64,000 bases of DNA from Blumeriella jaapii (lineage: Eukaryota > Ascomycota > Leotiomycetes > Helotiales > Drepanopezizaceae). How positions within the stretch are numbered: position 1 is the first letter of the stretch; each line of letters begins with the position of its first letter. Positions 1 to 21,084 of this stretch are shown in pieces. The stretch spans positions 1-64,000 of the forward strand of contig VWND01000036.1 in NCBI GenBank assembly GCA_009599575.1, written 5' to 3'. The notes beneath the pieces were generated by a model. It saw nothing but the letters and a program-made list of their open reading frames with translations, was not told the DNA's origin and searched no databases. Both the position numbers and the translations under genes were made by a program.

Positions 1-10507
<10,507 letters not shown>

Positions 10508-10540
10508 CTTTAAGCTCATTAGAAATAACTTTATAATAAA

Positions 10541-10863
10541 TACATTTCCTTGGATGACAATATATGGCAAGAATAATTAGTGATTACCCTGATGCATTTG
10601 CAGGTTGAAATTTCATCTGGAGTTTCGCGAGTATTATTAGTGTTCTTGCTACTTGATTATTCTTATACATAGTATATCTTCAGTTAGTTGAAGGTAAAGC
10701 TACTAGCAGATATCCATGATTAACTCCAGAATTCTATAGTGACAGTTTACAAACACTATTAAACTTTAGTTATAACAGTTTAGAGTGAGGTTTAATTAGT
10801 CCACCTAAACCTCACGCCTTCGTAAGTTTATCTCTTCAGAGCTCTTCTGCTATGGATATTTAA
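10541..10863 (+). pseudogene. second, divergent cox1 3' end
   Basis: 34 nt after the cox1 stop the sequence re-enters cox1 homology. From ATG 10564 it reads [16 protein letters not shown] through SPPKPHAFVSLSLQSS and stops at 10863: the last about 95 residues of a normal cox1, with an ordinary C-terminus. It differs from the active exon at many synonymous and several amino-acid positions (for example PEFYSDS versus PQFYSDS), far more than the two copies of the nearby repeat differ. Best explained as the original 3' end displaced by an incoming homologous one. No upstream cox1 part is attached. Confidence 0.85.
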
Positions 10864-10869
10864 AATAAT

Positions 10870-11250
10870 TTGTACTCCCTTACTGCTTACTATTCAGATA
10901 GTGCCATTTCAGCTTTTAGTAAATTATATCCATTACAGAATGAAGTTATGCAATATCTCATAAATGCTAAAGATATCTGGATGCGTAATTCCTTAGAAGA
11001 GCTAGACACTCTTATATCTGATCAGGCAGAAGAGTATTGTCATGCTAAGGACGTGCAAAGGAAGATCATGGATCATATCGCTAATGTAAGAAGAATGCAT
11101 CATAATGAACTATGTCTTGCTCATCTCCAATTATTTGAATTAGGACGATATGCTCAAATGCCAGGACATGGCCCTGTTTCAAGATATAGTGGTATCTTAT
11201 CATATATATCTCCATTCTCTCGTTCGGAAGTTTATTATGTAGTATTGTAA
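10870..11250 (+). CDS. unknown tail ORF after the second cox1 3' end (126 aa)
   Basis: Not recognised. In the same frame as the second cox1 3' end and separated from it only by one TAA and two codons. First ATG-like start is TTG at 10870; an internal ATG follows at residue 27. Mostly helical and charged (AKDVQRKIMDHIANVRRMHH). An identical copy is at 61954-62334. Whether it was once a C-terminal extension of cox1, now cut off by a stop, or a free gene is open. Confidence 0.55.
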   Translation: MYSLTAYYSDSAISAFSKLYPLQNEVMQYLINAKDIWMRNSLEELDTLISDQAEEYCHAKDVQRKIMDHIANVRRMHHNELCLAHLQLFELGRYAQMPGHGPVSRYSGILSYISPFSRSEVYYVVL

Positions 11251-11375
11251 GTATTGTAAATACGGTTACTACATATTTATTTTTATATACTTAAAATCCC
11301 AAATAATGGATTTATAAACTGTAGTTTAAATAATTATTTAAACTTTGAGTTTTTTTTTAGTTCCTATAAAGTATT

Positions 11376-11450
11376 AGGTTTGTTGGCAGTAGATGGTTCT
11401 ACGTTTTGATTGCAAATATTAAATAAGAGGTTCGATTCCGTCATATCCCT
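11376..11450 (+). tRNA. tRNA-Gln(UUG)-like, degenerate (probable pseudogene)
   Basis: Aligns along its length with the tRNA-Gln at 13320, including the TTTTGAT anticodon loop and CATATCCCT 3' end, but the acceptor and anticodon stems carry mismatches. Duplicated at 62460-62534. Confidence 0.5.
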
Positions 11451-11566
11451 TATTATAATGGTTTAATTATAAGGGTTAAAAACCACACAATTTTTAGTTA
11501 TATATCTATAGATTAGATGCGTAATATTTAGTTTATTAAATATAAAAGATTCCTTTAAACTTATAG

Positions 11567-11827
<261 letters not shown>

Positions 11828-11959
11828 ATGCAAATATTCAAAATAATATTATCATCTCTTATTTAAGTGCAAATAAATAATATATTTTATTTTTATATAT
11901 GTCATATTACAATAAATAATTTCAAAATATTTATTCCAGAGAGTTTATATATTAAAAAC

Positions 11960-12028
11960 TCTTATTATATCATTGGTAGAGCAGGATATTCCTAATATCT
12001 AGATCTAATTTCAAGTCTTAGATAAGAA
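11960..12028 (+). tRNA. tRNA-Arg-like, anticodon CCU (degenerate D arm)
   Basis: Acceptor TCTTATT pairs with GATAAGA, and the anticodon stem GGATA/TATCT is intact with loop TTCCTAA (anticodon CCU). It is clearly derived from the tRNA-Arg(UCU) at 15298, but the D stem (ATATC against GAGC) no longer pairs. Either a pseudogene or an AGG reader. Second copy at 63055. Confidence 0.5.
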
Positions 12029-12188
12029 TATTTCAAAAGTTATTTAGATATTTTTATATCTAAAATAGATTTTCTTGCGTACTTGCTAGCTATAGTTAAG
12101 TGAAATATTTAAAGTATAATATATTTATTATTAAACTAATATAATTTTATTTTAAATAAATTAAGTAATTCGCTAAGTATAAATTAGT

Positions 12189-12221
12189 AAGGGGATTATA
12201 AAAACCCCTTTTATAATCCCA
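12189..12221 (+). terminator. hairpin upstream of the 12237 ORF
   Basis: GGGATTATAAAA pairs with TTTTATAATCCC around a short loop. In the second copy (63283-63319) the stem is 16 bp and perfect. It lies 16 nt before the ATG, so it could be a processing or translation-control element as easily as a terminator. Confidence 0.45.
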
Positions 12222-12236
12222 TTACCCAAATAAAAC

Positions 12237-13165
12237 ATGAAAGCAAATTTTATAATAATAATAAAAAAAACATCGGCAAAGTTTACATTATCTAAAATTT
12301 GCGGGGCAATTTTAACCGTTACAATATTAGCAATGATGAAATATTATATTTCTGGGAGTTTTCATATAGAATACTGTGAATTTTGAAACAATGTGGGTAT
12401 AGGTTTATTAGGCTGAACACTTAATACTGGTATTATAGGTTGACTAACGGAATACTTAGATATGAAAGGTATTAATTTCAGTCTGAAAGAGTTATTTTTC
12501 GGTATGGATACTATGAAATTAGGTGGGGAATCTACAAATGTAGATACTAAACCTAAGTTGTACTATGCTATGGATTTGGATGAACCTGAGACAGATAAAA
12601 AAATTGATAAAGGAAAAGGTATTGATAGAGGACTACACCCTTATTATGAAGGTAATAGAAATTGGAACAGCGGTGTTTCAGGGGGTGATCCTCGACCGTT
12701 AGACAAAGGTAAAGGTAAAGAAGTCGCGGATGCTAGCCAATCACCTTTTACTGATTGAAATAGAGCTTTGCCTGGGTCAGATCCACTATCAGAATTTTTA
12801 CCTAAAAGAATAAACCCTGGACCAGGTTTTAACGTTCCTGGTGGTGAAGTGCCTATCAGAGATGATATCTGTAAACATATTGATTATAATTCCCATATTT
12901 TAAACCAATTCAAGAAAATGGACTTGGAAACTGCCGTAGAACAAAGAAATACTTATTTACATTTTATAAAAATATTGGACAATAAAATTGCTTATGCACA
13001 GGGTGTTTATACAAAAATACCTGCAACTCCTACGACTGATTACGAATTTAGATTAAAGAATCAAATAATAAAAGATTTAGAAGATTTAAACAGGGATAAA
13101 GTTAGGTCAGACGCCAAAGCTACTCTGCTTACTTCTAGAATACAATTCATAGAAATTCAAATGAA

Positions 13166-13208
<43 letters not shown>

Positions 13209-13211
13209 TAA
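12237..13211 (+). CDS. unknown membrane-anchored ORF with Asn tail (324 aa)
   Basis: Not recognised. ATG at 12237; reading needs TGA as Trp (for example NTGIIGWLTEYLD and SPFTDWNRAL). About residues 17-70 hold two hydrophobic segments, followed by a polar Lys/Gly/Asp-rich linker (KGKGKEVADAS), a Pro/Gly stretch, a helical charged region (residues 220-305) and a C-terminal run of 14 Asn encoded by an AAT repeat (13169-13208). The first two-thirds is duplicated at 63332. Intact, so possibly expressed. Confidence 0.7.
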
Positions 13212-13319
13212 TATGAATGACTTTTAATATTTATCTTGTTTAATTTGTACTAAGTTTTAGGGTTGCTAGTGTATTTATTGTATATGATAGTGGCAGCTAT
13301 TATATATAAGATATACATT

Positions 13320-13392
13320 AGGGATGTGCCGTAGATGGTTCTGCATTTTGATTGCAGATCTTAAATTAGGGGTTCAATTCCTCCATATCCCT
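13320..13392 (+). tRNA. trnQ: tRNA-Gln(UUG), second gene
   Basis: Acceptor AGGGATG/CATATCCCT, D stem GCC/GGT, anticodon stem CTGCA/TGCAG with loop TTTTGAT (anticodon UUG), T loop TTCAATT. A different tRNA-Gln sits in the rnl cluster at 26827. Confidence 0.8.
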
Positions 13393-13490
13393 TCTTTTAT
13401 GATTTATATCGAGTCACTTGCTTCGTAATCATAACTATAAAACTATTACTTAGCACACTGATAAAAAAAAAACATAAAAACCAAATGTGT

Positions 13491-13565
13491 TTTTTTATTT
13501 AACGTGAGCTATACATTACTGCGTAAGTCCTGAATATTTCATAATCCATTAATGTTTATTAACCC
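13491..13565 (+). repeat. 75-nt dispersed element, copy A
   Basis: Three copies (also 47308-47379 and 47833-47908) share TTTATTTAACGTGAGCTATA, then ACTGCGTAAG, then TTCATAATCCATTAAT and ATTAACCC. Copies A and C differ at only a few positions. All lie 3' of a tRNA or tRNA-like gene and are followed by A/T-rich sequence. No ORF; a small RNA or processing signal is possible. Confidence 0.7.
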
Positions 13566-13847
13566 TATGTTATATTATTTGTAATATAGAGGATATCTAA
13601 GGTTTTTTTTTACTAATGACGATTATGGTCTTAAAACCATACTTACTTTAAACTCAAGAGTTTAACCATATTATTAATATAATTTAATTCAACCACTAGA
13701 GTACTAATATAAATATATTTATATATAACCATAACACTTATCATTTTAATTTATAGATAGATAAATAAATAATACTTTAATAAGAATTTTTTTAAAGTCA
13801 TCTTTTATATGGACATCCATAAGGTTTATTTTAGCTTATAAAATAAA

Positions 13848-13918
13848 GCCTTTATAGCTCAATGGTAGAGCCAAATAGCGTTACTATTTAGATAGATGTT
13901 CAAATCGTCTTGAGGGCT
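13848..13918 (+). tRNA. trnN: tRNA-Asn(GUU)
   Basis: Acceptor GCCTTTA/TGAGGGC, D arm AGCTCAATGGTAGAGC, anticodon stem AAATA/TATTT with loop GCGTTAC. The base 5' of the anticodon is C, not the near-universal U33, which is unusual. Confidence 0.8.
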
Positions 13919-13930
13919 AGATATTTTATA

Positions 13931-14001
13931 GGCGTGTTTGCTTAATGGTAAAGTCCTGTGTTTCGGCCACAATAATATAAGTTCAAATCTTATACACGCT
14001 T
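13931..14001 (+). tRNA. trnR: tRNA-Arg(UCG)
   Basis: Acceptor GGCGTGT/ACACGCT, anticodon loop TTTCGGC between TGTG and CACA, T arm ATAAGTTCAAATCTTAT. Follows tRNA-Asn by 12 nt. Confidence 0.85.
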
Positions 14002-14120
14002 GTGTTTAATTATATTTAACTATCCTTTCCTCAAGGGTTAAAGATATCTTTAACAAAGGTAGTTATCTATAGTTAATTTTAAATAATAGAGTCAGTGTGA
14101 GAAATTTAGTAGTCTTAAAT

Positions 14121-15002
14121 ATGAATAGTAATAATCCCTTTACATTAGAAAAATTCGCGAAGGATAATTCTGTACCAGAAAATAAGATTTCGCCTTCATC
14201 AACAGATAATCCCGAAGGATCTGCGGACGTCGTCGCAGAAGAATCCCGATCTGGAGATGTCGAATCACCATCTCAAACTCAACAATCATCATCCGAAGGT
14301 AATCAATCTCTCTCACATAGTGAACAAAGTGAACAATCATTATCCGGAGGTGAACAATCTCCATCCGAAGGTGAACAATCTCCATCCGAAGGTGATGAAT
14401 CCTCGTCGGGTAGTGAATAATCGCCATCCGATGGTTATGGTACGCAATCAGATGGTTCTTTTTATGATGAGGCAATCGATGCTATATTTATAGGTGATGT
14501 GGAACTAATACCTGAGGTCCACATTAGAGAGTATGAAGAAAAACTTCAAGAATTCGTTAGACATCCTTTGGAGTGGGGTATGGAGGGTGATAATCCATTT
14601 AATACTAGAACTCGGTAAGATGTTTAGGATAGATGGAATGATGTGAGAGAAGAAATAAGGAGGAGAAAGGATTCTGCCATGATGGCAGATAGTCCCGATG
14701 GCTCAGATGGTAGTTGTGGTACTTGTGGTACACCTGTACATACTGGTGCAAACGTTCCCCGTAATAGAGATAATACGGATAGTGGGTCTAATGCAGGAGT
14801 AGTAGCTAATAGTTATGAAAATGCATCTTCTTCATATAAAAGAAAATATGAAGAAGATGATGATTCTAGTACACAACAAAATAAAGATATGGCTTATTCA
14901 ATCCTAGATCCCCAAGACGCCCGTAGTTATACAGATTTATTTGTTAAAGACTTGGATTTTTTTTATGAGAAGATGAAGAGATGTGTGATTTTTTGGCTTT
15001 AA
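14121..15002 (+). pseudogene. acidic Ser/Glu-rich ORF broken by nonsense codons
   Basis: Not recognised. From ATG 14121 one frame runs to 15002 but is interrupted by TAA at 14418, TAA near 14616 and TAG near 14625, with no frame change. Part 1 is a low-complexity Ser/Glu/Gln region with short direct repeats (GEQSPSEGEQSPSEGDE); part 2 is acidic (DEAIDAIFIGDVELIPEVHI); part 3 has a Cys/Gly patch (GSCGTCGTPVH) and a polar C-terminus. Because the frame is kept across nonsense codons, recent decay is likelier than sequencing indels. Confidence 0.65.
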
Positions 15003-15297
15003 GGGTTTTACCTTTTTGTAGATTTTTATTATTTACGTTTGTATTTCTAACTGGATAATAAAAAGTCAAGTTATATAATATTAGTGCATTTTGAATGAAA
15101 ATTATAATAAAGTATATAGATCCTTAATAAAGGATATAGATCCGAAATATGGGATATTGTTTCTTAGTAAAAATCTCATAGTTTCTGCATTGGTAGTGGT
15201 TTATTTTTATCTCTAGCTTAAAGATATAATATATTTATATTATAATCTCTTGCTTAAAGATATAAAATATATATATTTTAGTATATATTATATAAAC
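15003..15297 (+). other. A/T-rich spacer
   Basis: I see no gene. Contains a repeated GGATATAGATCCT-like motif (about 15120 and 15134) and short AT repeats. Confidence 0.7.
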
Positions 15298-15366
15298 TCT
15301 TATTAGCTCAATGGTAGAGCAGGATACTTCTAATATCTAGATCTAAGTTCAAGTCTTAGATAAGAA
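15298..15366 (+). tRNA. trnR: tRNA-Arg(UCU)
   Basis: Acceptor TCTTATT/GATAAGA, D arm AGCTCAATGGTAGAGC, anticodon stem GGATA/TATCT with loop CTTCTAA. Likely parent of the degenerate CCU copies at 11960 and 63055. Confidence 0.9.
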
Positions 15367-15790
15367 TAATTAATATATTTAATCTTTGGTATATAAGTTT
15401 AATGAAAATCTTAATATTAGTTACAAATATTTTTGTACATTAAACAAGTTTCTTATAAAAAAATAAATAGTCCACAGCTAAAGTACAAATATATTAAAGG
15501 TTCTTTATGTACTAAAGAATAATATATTATAAATAATAATAGATAAATTACAACTAAAGTTTATTTAAGTTTATAATAAGCCTTTTTATACGATAGTAAA
15601 AATTTATTATTAACTTTGTATATTTAAAAAAATCCATTATTGATGTAGAAATCTTTTTTATATTTTATATAAAAAAAACTGTAATAGTTTTAAACATGCT
15701 AAAATATAAAAACCCTTTTATTGCGAAGCAGCGAAGCAGCGAAGCATCCATCTTATGTGTTTAAATTATAAAAAACCCCATGATTAAGCA
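15367..15790 (+). other. A/T-rich nad1 leader region
   Basis: No gene seen. Holds three tandem copies of the 8-mer GCGAAGCA at 15723-15746, a GC-rich island in an otherwise A/T-rich leader, 45 nt before the nad1 ATG. Confidence 0.7.
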
Positions 15791-17731
15791 ATGTTATATA
15801 TACCAACTTTAATTTCTGTAATAGAAGTATTACTAGTCACTGTGCCAGTTTTATTAACTGTAGCTTACGTAACGGTAGCCGAAAGAAAAACTATGGCTAG
15901 CATGCAAAGAAGATTAGGTCCTAACATAGTGGGATATTATGGTCTTTTACAAGCATTTGCGGATGCCTTAAAGCTTCTCTTAAAAGAATATGTTTCACCT
16001 ACACAGGCTAATTTAGGTTTATTCTTCCTTGGACCAGTTATAACTTTAATATTCTCGCTATTGGGTTATTTAGTTATACCTTATGGGCCAGGATTATCTT
16101 TAAATGATTTAAATTTAGGGATACTTTATATGCTAGCAGTCTCTTCCTTATCTACATATGGTATATTACTAGCAGGTTGAAGTGCTAATAGTAAATATGC
16201 TTTTTTAGGGTCAAAGTGGCCCAATATAGATGTGAATCTATATGTAAAACAAACTGTAAGCGAGAAATCCTCTAAGCAAAATTTATGGCTTACTTTATTA
16301 GGTACTTTATGTGTAACTCTCAAAATTTGAGGCTCTAAAGTCAAAATTCTAGTAATGAAGGACAATTCGCAAGTAACCAAAGCGTTTAACTCGTGAGTAG
16401 GAACTTCAGAGGCCATACGTTTGTTATCTAAAAGATTTTATATAAAAACAAATCATCCCCCCAAACCTGATGGCACCCGTAAAAAGTGAAATCAATGACT
16501 AGCTGGCTTAATAGATGGAGATGGTAGTTTTCACATAACTAAAAAAGGTTATGCTAGTCTAGAAATTACTATGGACATTAGAGATGAGCATGCTTTATAT
16601 CAAATAAAAAATATATATGGGGGATCTGTAAAACTTGTAACTGGTAATAGAGCCTTAAGATATTGCTTGCGTCATAAGGAGGGATATCTAGCTTTAGTTA
16701 AAGATGTGAATGGAGAAATAAGAAATCCCGTGAGATTAATGCAATTGAATAAATTATGCTTAAAATATAATATTGCACTTATTTATCCAGAAAAATTCAC
16801 ATCCGAAAATGGCTGATTATCTGGATTTTTTGATGCAGATGGTACTATAACTTTAGATAAATGCAATGGACAGTTAGCCATTGCATTGACTCAAAAAACA
16901 AGTGAAGTTTTACAACCCTTAATAGATATTTATGCCGGTTCTATATGTATAGATAAAACAAATAATAGGTTTAAATGATACACATCTAATGAAGAAAGTA
17001 TACTTAATTTGCTGGAATATTTCAAAAAATTTCCTTCAAGATCTCTCAAAAAAAATCGCTTACATTTGATACCGAGATGTTATGAATTGAAAAATATTGG
17101 AGCTCATAAAGCTTTACCAGAAAGTGATCCTCTTTTAAGTAAAAGTTGAAGATATTTTGGGGAAAAATGAGATAAATACGAGATATAATTATGCATACTA
17201 TTTGGTTTAGATATATATAATACATATAGAAGCCATTTTAGATAAAGATATGGTCCAGCCGCACTTAGAAGTACTGCACAACTAATAAGTTATGAACTTA
17301 TTTTAAGTTCAGCTATATTACTTGTTGTTATGTTAACTGGCAGTCTAAATCTTACTGTAAATATTGAAGCACAAAGAGCTATATGATTTATAGTACCATT
17401 ATTCCCAGTATTTATTATATTCTTTATAGGATCTATTGCGGAAACTAACAGAGCTCCCTTTGATTTAGCGGAGGCAGAATCTGAACTTGTTAGTGGATTT
17501 ATGACAGAGCACGCTGCAGTTGTATTTGTATTCTTTTTCTTGGCAGAATACGGAAGTATTGTTTTAATTTGTATATTGACGAGTATTTTATTTTTAGGTG
17601 GTTACTTATACGATTATTTCTCATTATTTTGAATAATGCAATACATCGATTTTGATTACTACATAAATAATTTACATAGTGAATTTACTCCCTACATCGA
17701 TGAAATTAGCGGAATCTGTCCTTTACACTAG
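15791..17731 (+). CDS. nad1: nad1, NADH dehydrogenase subunit 1 (one intron, C-terminus lost)
   Basis: Proton-pumping subunit of complex I. Exon 1 15791-16210 ([20 protein letters not shown], through SKYAFLG), exon 2 17261-17731 ([38 protein letters not shown]). The intron is inserted at FLG/ALRS. The conserved protein continues to ILFLGGYL, then 40 residues not strongly conserved, and stops at 17731 after GICPLH. The usual final region, with a helix and an RASFPRxRYDQ-type motif, is absent here and I did not find it elsewhere in the window. One frame over, the sequence continues into the tail ORF. Confidence 0.9.
16211..17188 (+). CDS. LAGLIDADG homing endonuclease in the nad1 intron
   Basis: Open and in frame with nad1 exon 1, with UGA as Trp at several positions. 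Motifs [14 protein letters not shown] near 16495 and [14 protein letters not shown] near 16811, spaced as in a two-motif monomeric enzyme. Stops at 17188, 72 nt before exon 2. Intact, so a candidate active endonuclease/maturase; paralogues are the nad5-intron enzyme and the relic in cox1 intron 1. Confidence 0.9.
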
Positions 17732-18705
17732 GTCAGGAAAGTGGAAGAATCCATACAGCGGTGCATGTGATGTTAATAACTGAATAGTGTTAGATAGCTC
17801 AAATAAAGAACATATGTCGATACGTTTGACCATTATAAAAGAAAAATCCCATAATGTAATAAGCATTATGCCTGAGGCGGACTTAGCTTGTCGTGAATTA
17901 TTTCATTATGTGTTTATATATATGCACACTAAATATCCCCAGGAAATTTATGTATATCAAAAAAATAACTTTTACTATATTTATTGTTATTCAACTAATC
18001 GTAGTTATTTGATAAATGATTTGGCTACACACAACACCACAGATCTTTTCAGAATATTGAGTGAATGTGTCGTATCGGACTTCACAATTATGAAGAATAT
18101 TAATGGTAAGTATGTAGTTATAGCTTCTAATAGTTTATTTGCCATTAATTGACAGGTATCTGACCGTATAGGTTTCGATATCGTAAAGTTGCATGGAAAA
18201 GCTCCCGGATGACAAGAGGGTGAAATATATTATAAACAAAATGTGGGTTTTTTTAATCGTATTAGAGATGACATAATCTTCAAAAGGTCTACCTTATTTA
18301 TTGTTAACACACCTACACTTAATCTACCTATACATACTGTAAGAACGCCCTTAAAACATGAAATAGGTAGCAGTAGGTTATAGACTAAAAGATTTATACC
18401 TTAGGCGTGAGTTTCAAACATTTCATTTGTTACCAGTATCTGGTTTAATTGTTTTTAATGTGCGAACCTTTACGCATTGTTTAGATACACTTAGTTATGG
18501 AGAATTAAAGGGTATATTAGAACACGTAAATAAATGAGATAAATATGCCGCTGACTATCATGGTAGAGATAGTTGATTACCTGTTATAGAAAAGGCGATT
18601 TATGATGGAGTAGTAAAATGACGATTACGTCTTATTGTTTGTATATTATTATTATTAATCTTTATTAATCCCCTATACTTTACATTGCTTTGGTTGTTTG
18701 TATAA
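17732..18705 (+). pseudogene. unknown tail ORF after nad1 (two frames)
   Basis: Not recognised. A one-base shift near 17720 would join nad1 to this reading frame ([18 protein letters not shown] onward), which runs from GTG 17787 to 18383, then continues after another one-base shift (LKDLYLRREFQTFHLLP) to 18705 and ends in a hydrophobic segment (IVCILLLLIFINPLYFTLLW). If joined it would be about 320 residues. It occupies the position of the missing nad1 C-terminus. The shifts could be sequence errors. Confidence 0.5.
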
Positions 18706-18753
18706 TATATATTTCGATCCATTTATTTTTATAAATTATAGTTATAAACTATA

Positions 18754-18824
18754 GAGATCTTAGTTTAATGGTAAAATACGAGACTTTTAATCTTTGTTAT
18801 ATGGGTTCGAATCCCATAGATCTT
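18754..18824 (+). tRNA. trnK: tRNA-Lys(UUU)
   Basis: Acceptor GAGATCT/AGATCTT, anticodon loop CTTTTAA, T arm ATGGGTTCGAATCCCAT. First of the K-G-S-W group upstream of rnl. Confidence 0.9.
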
Positions 18825-18880
18825 ATATTATGGCATATTTAATATGTGTTGGTGAAAATAATGTAACATATAAGTTATAA

Positions 18881-18950
18881 ACGGCCATAGGTTAATGGTA
18901 GACCTTTCGTCTTCCACACGAATTGTGTCGATTCGAATTCGGCTGGCCGT
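18881..18950 (+). tRNA. trnG: tRNA-Gly(UCC)
   Basis: Perfect acceptor ACGGCCA/TGGCCGT, anticodon stem TTCGT/ACGAA with loop CTTCCAC. Confidence 0.92.
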
Positions 18951-19023
18951 ATGGCTTATTGATAGTCAATAAGCCAGGATACAATAAAAAAGAGATATTA
19001 TAATATAAATTATAATATTTAAA

Positions 19024-19102
19024 GGAAAAGTTGCTATTGGTAAAGCGAGATATTTGCTAAATATTGTGTTATGCACCTGGATGTTCGAATCATCTCTTTT
19101 CC
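19024..19102 (+). tRNA. trnS: tRNA-Ser(GCU)
   Basis: Acceptor GGAAAAG/CTTTTCC, anticodon stem GATAT/ATATT with loop TTGCTAA, extended variable arm as expected for Ser. Confidence 0.9.
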
Positions 19103-19438
19103 GCTAACAAGATTGTCATATTTATCCTTGACAATGTTACCATTAAAGGTTAATAGATATTACTTGTCTAATTTTTAATAGACAAACTCGTTTTATAAAG
19201 ACTTTAATTGCCATAGATAAAACTTTATGCTTATATAAAGCCATACTTATTTCTATCTTTCTTATAGGGCCAGCCAGTACTATATGATTATTATAAAAAA
19301 AGTCTTAAATTGTATAAGTCTACTATTATACTAGCCTTCTTTTATTAAAAGTTATTATTTTTTTTTTTTTTTTAGAGATATATATTAAGCTTGCATATCT
19401 GAGATACTTTTTAATCTGATATCTTAAATTTATATAAA

Positions 19439-19508
19439 AAGAGTATAATTTAAAGGTAAAATATGAAGCTTCAAACTTCACTTTCTCAGTTCAAATCTGG
19501 GTGCTCTT
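19439..19508 (+). tRNA. trnW: tRNA-Trp(UCA), decodes UGA
   Basis: Acceptor AAGAGTA/TGCTCTT, perfect anticodon stem TGAAG/CTTCA with loop CTTCAAA. Anticodon UCA reads UGA and UGG, matching the UGA=Trp usage across the window. Confidence 0.95.
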
Positions 19509-19632
19509 GTGTGGTGAAGTTGTACAAATCTCAGGGGTCTTGTGGGGTTTGTGTGATTTAATCACAGCAGGCTATTTTGGTTATAATTAATGAAATTTTC
19601 GGTGTATGTATATTCCAAATAAACACACGTAA

Positions 19633-19705
19633 ATAGGCGGCGGCGGATATATATAAGCTTATGTGTGGCAGATATAAGCTTATTTTTATATCCGCCGCCG
19701 CCTAT
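19633..19705 (+). repeat. GC-rich 19-bp perfect inverted repeat
   Basis: ATAGGCGGCGGCGGATATA at 19633-19651 pairs with its exact complement at 19687-19705; the loop holds two copies of ATAAGCTTAT, itself palindromic. This is a double-hairpin-like GC cluster of the sort known as mobile elements in some fungal mitochondria; mobility here is inferred. Confidence 0.9.
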
Positions 19706-19850
19706 CATAGTCTTTGTTATAGTTCGCGAATATCGCGAATTATTCAAACGATCAAAGGGATCTATGATAAAAAAATACAGAATTTAATACATAAATATTT
19801 AATATAAACTGCCTATTTGTCAATTTAAAAGAAAAAACTCTAATTTAAAA

Positions 19851-20945
19851 ATGAATTACTTAATAAGTTTAAATCCCCCTGTTGTCGAAACCATAATACA
19901 ATATTCTATAACTGGTATCGGGTTTTATTTAATCATAAGTGCTGCAGATATATTATCAAAGCTTTTATTTACAATTTATACTAAATTTCTAATTTCAGAC
20001 TGATCTATTGCTCACAAAAGAAAATTTCCGGTAATACACAGTATTGTAGTAAATTACCTAAATCCCCTTAAAAGGTATCTATATTTCCCTTTCATTACAT
20101 TATTTATAGATACCGCTCGTCTTATATTTAATCCCTATAAAATTTTAATATATTTAGGGGTTATAATTTTTTTTGGCTTATTATCTGATTGCTTTATTAC
20201 TTTACCTTCTAGTTGTCAAATGTCTATATATATAATATTATTAGGTATAATGATTGAAACATATGATAACCGTAAATTAGAAATAGCACGGTTCATCCAA
20301 TATGTAAGTGATAATAAGTTTTATTATGCTATATTTATGATTTATAGATCATTTTGGATTTCTAATTTGATAGCATTATTAATATATTTATTACACTTTT
20401 TCAATTTTGAAATAATTAATACTTATATATTAGATTACTTAGAAAACTCTTGACTGAAAAAAATATTAATTTCTACTTGGCTTGGTGATTTGTTTACTTT
20501 GTATTATAATGCAACAGTACATAAACTAGATGGCCACGAAGATAAATGGGATCAATTTGCAGGTAATAATACCGTCATTATGCCTCATAAAACTACCCTT
20601 TCAGTATTTGATCCAGGATTAAATAGAAAGGGCACAGGTTTATGGTTTTTTAGAAATGGAATTTGACGACGGTATTATTCAAATTCATATCATAATTTCG
20701 ATATGCGGGTCTATCATAAACCAGATTTTAACTCAGAATCTGTTTTTGTTAATGCTTGACCTCTTCCAAAATGTGAAGGCCTATATGTTAAAGTTTACGA
20801 AAGATTAGGAAAAAAATTTGATTACAGACCTTTAGAACCTAAAAAATGACATCATACTACACATAAGGTGTTTTGTAAAGATATTCACGGTAAATTTGTG
20901 GAAACACCTTTTCAACTACAAAAGGGGATTAAAGAAATAAAATAA
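19851..20945 (+). CDS. unknown membrane ORF (364 aa) between tRNA-Trp and tRNA-Ile
   Basis: Not recognised. ATG 19851, stop 20945, no internal stop under code 4 (Trp by TGA at about seven sites). The N-terminal 200 residues contain roughly four to five hydrophobic segments (ITGIGFYLIISAADILS, ILIYLGVIIFFGLLSDCF, ISNLIALLIYLLHFF). The C-terminal 160 residues are soluble-looking, with aromatic and basic residues (GTGLWFFRNGIWRRYYS, KKWHHTTHKVF). Intact and interrupts a tRNA cluster that is otherwise conserved in ascomycetes. Followed by a strong hairpin. Confidence 0.8.
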
Positions 20946-20973
20946 TTAATGACTGATTATCTTTATCCTTCTA

Positions 20974-21009
20974 TTTTCATTAGTACGATTTTTTTCGTAC
21001 TAATGAAAA
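20974..21009 (+). terminator. 15-bp hairpin after the 19851 ORF
   Basis: TTTTCATTAGTACGA pairs perfectly with TCGTACTAATGAAAA across a T6 loop, 28 nt after the stop. Could be an RNA 3'-end or processing signal. Confidence 0.75.
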
Positions 21010-21084
21010 GTTAGCACACTTATATAAATATGCTATTATAGCATACTTATATACACTATTATAGCATACTTATATATGTGCTAA

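Noticed and set aside
14140..14475. Minus-strand ORF of 111 codons opposite the acidic ORF
   Set aside because: His/Met/Arg repeats are simply the complement of the Ser/Glu repeat region on the + strand.
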